64,000 nt of DNA, from the NCBI GenBank assembly GCA_963716125.1, contig OY970294.1, forward strand, positions 1,612,001 through 1,676,000, given 5' to 3'. Origin of the DNA: Acidiluteibacter sp963716125 (GTDB lineage Bacteria; Bacteroidota; Bacteroidia; Flavobacteriales_E; Vicingaceae). The notes under the pieces are model-generated. The model worked only from the letters and a program-made list of their open reading frames with translations. It made no database searches and was not told the origin of the DNA. This document shows positions 62,645-64,000 of the stretch, one piece after another; within the stretch, counting starts at the first letter, position 1, and each line of letters begins with the position of its first letter. The translations under genes were made by a program, and so were the position numbers.

Positions 62645-63515
62645 GTTGACGACCAGGTTGTTTTACCAAATCAATAATCACAGCTTTTTCGCCATTGGCA
62701 TTCACCTTAATAAATTCTTGCTGCTCTTCTATTTCAATTTTAGCAACGTCCTTAACCTTTGTAATTCGTGCACCATCATTTTTAACTACAATTTCATTCA
62801 ATTCGGCTATGTCATTCACCCGAGTATCGGTCAAGGATAAATAAAGTCGTTCATAATCAGACACATTCCCGTTAGAAAGCACAAAGTTGTTGTTGTTAAA
62901 AGCAGTAATGAAACTGTTAATTGTTATGCCAAGTGAGGACATTTTAATTTTATCGGGCTTTATTACATATTCTTTTGCTCTACCACCTCGAACGACCACA
63001 TTTGAAATACCAGGAACTTGCGAAAAAACAGGGCGCACCACTAAATTGGCTTTATCTTTTAAGGCCACTAAACCTTCGTCATTATTTTCCAAAGTATATC
63101 CATAAACCGGAAAGAGCGATTGGTTCATGGCTTCAATGGAAAGTACTACACCTGGCGGCAAAAAGCTCTTAATTTCATTAATCCTGCTCTCCAATTGAGT
63201 TTTTTGAGCATAGGTATCCAATCCCCAATCAAAAAACACATCAATGGTGGCACTTCCTCGGCTGGTATTCGATTTTACTACATTTACCCCTTTCACTTTT
63301 TTTACTGCACTTTCCAATGGTTTGGTCACTGTAATCATCATGCGGTCAACCGGAAGTTGCCCAGCATCTGCAATCACCGTTATTCTTGGAAAAAGCACCT
63401 CGGGAAATAAATTGGTTTGCATGCGGCTGTAGGAAAACATGCCTGCAATCAACAATAGAAATCCAATAAATAGGATTGGTTTTGAAAATACTTGGAAATA
63501 ATTCTTTTTAGTCAT
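62628..63515 (-). pseudogene. RND efflux pump, N-terminal third
   Basis: The true start is MTKKNYFQVFSKPILFIGFL, 8 bases after the fusion protein stop. It holds TM1 and the first porter domain (LFPEVLFPRITVIADAGQLP, KVKGVNVVKSNTSRGSATI). The frame is lost at LVKQPG, where GGTCGTCAAC contains one base more than needed for Gly-Val-Asn-Leu-Leu, and it ends in RQLARFC. The sequence suits the HAE1/CusA-like family; the substrate (drug, metal or solvent) is not evident. Confidence 0.78.
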
Positions 63516-63522
63516 GGGAGAT

Positions 63523-64000
63523 TTAATTCAATTGAATAGTGCTGATTTTTACCAAAGTTGAATCGGCCATGTGATAGGAGCCTGTTGAAATTATTCTATC
63601 CGTAGCATTAAATATTGGACTCAAAATCTCCACTTTTTCTTTATTTCTACTTCCAATTTCAACAGGTACTTTAACAGCCATGCTATCGTTAATTAGTTTC
63701 ATCACCCAAAAGTGCTGTAGCATTTCATCGCTTTGCACTGCTTTTTGAGGAACGATTTGCTGGGCAAGGGCGTTTCCTTTATTAATTAACACCTTCACGG
63801 TTAAGCTTTCAGGCAGAAATACTGTTTTAATGGGTTTTGCCAATACCGTTTGCGTTTGGGCTGCACTATTCATGGTAGTTAGTGGTTGTGTTATCTTTAG
63901 CAAATAGCTCGAACCATCTGGTAATATAGCTTTGCAAGTGTCCCCCGTTTTTACATAGTTTTTATATTCAAACGGCACATTAATTTGAAATGCCAAATCG
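63523..64000 (-). CDS. RND membrane fusion protein, C-terminal part (5' end outside window)
   Basis: The frame runs open to the window edge; the visible 158 residues are beta-rich, with TCKAILPDGSSYLLKITQPL and VPVEIGSRNKEKVEILSPIF, the barrel and membrane-proximal domains of an HlyD/AcrA-type periplasmic adaptor. TTG near the edge is not the real start. It ends 7 bases before the pump gene, the standard adaptor-pump operon order. The outer membrane channel is not in the window. Confidence 0.82.
   Translation of the reverse strand, partial: DLAFQINVPFEYKNYVKTGDTCKAILPDGSSYLLKITQPLTTMNSAAQTQTVLAKPIKTVFLPESLTVKVLINKGNALAQQIVPQKAVQSDEMLQHFWVMKLINDSMAVKVPVEIGSRNKEKVEILSPIFNATDRIISTGSYHMADSTLVKISTIQLN

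Noticed and set aside
1..64000. tRNA or rRNA genes
   Set aside because: No cloverleaf with a T-loop GGTTCGAATCC-type signature or rRNA segment was recognised by eye on either strand; a covariance-model scan would be decisive.

Overview
The window is AT-rich DNA from a member of the Bacteroidota. The evidence is: at least seven secreted proteins ending in type IX secretion (T9SS) sorting domains, TonB-dependent receptors with an N-terminal carboxypeptidase-regulatory-like domain, DUF4249 and PepSY-like proteins, -7 boxes of the TAnnTTTG type, and almost no Shine-Dalgarno sequences. An MqnE gene points to the futalosine route of menaquinone synthesis. I cannot place the organism below phylum. 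I saw no rRNA, tRNA, CRISPR array or complete insertion sequence.

Bases 1-10200 are accessory DNA. A tyrosine recombinase (5' end outside the window) overlaps a second recombinase-fold protein whose catalytic Tyr and other active-site residues are replaced. Next come two truncated Rhs C-terminal cassettes, each with a core, a divergent tip and a small secreted immunity-like gene, plus a small membrane protein and a broken reverse-strand gene. Four same-orientation copies of a GGTAGTGTCCAC-(A/T)AAGTAGC repeat punctuate them, and two supply the stop codon of the gene in front. The region ends with two tandemly duplicated FG-GAP-like beta-propeller proteins with T9SS tails.

Bases 10200-26700 are mostly ordinary chromosome: an AbiEi-like/Fic fusion flanked by dispersed repeats, mqnE, an M43 metalloprotease, ndk, a glycan cluster (membrane dehydratase, two GT4 glycosyltransferases, an epimerase), an apparent gcvT-comB-metalloenzyme operon, and a secreted protein with the DxDDTA motif of class II terpene cyclases.

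Bases 26700-45000 are the most distinctive part: four head-to-tail units on the minus strand. Each unit is a roughly 160-residue T9SS protein, mostly signal plus sorting domain, followed by a large fiber-like protein. The fibers share a conserved N-terminus, a shaft of 1, 2, 3 or 5 repeated modules, one of two head types, and a C-terminal S74 intramolecular chaperone. Two units are preceded by duplicated membrane TPR-LuxR regulators. A hairpin lies between the two genes of each unit and a terminator of one family follows three of the four. One fiber gene is frameshifted. I infer a paralogous, length- and tip-diversified surface fiber system with dedicated regulators.

Bases 45000-64000 hold a helical-repeat protein of unknown role, ferritin with a small Cys-rich protein behind it, a decayed lipid A deacylase-like gene, a PepSY-like protein divergent from a TonB receptor/DUF4249 pair with matching operators, a second TonB receptor followed by a beta-helix lipoprotein, a metallophosphoesterase and a propeller lipoprotein, a YkvA-like protein, and an RND efflux operon whose pump carries two single-base insertions. 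Several one- or two-base indels across the window mean that real decay and assembly error must be told apart.
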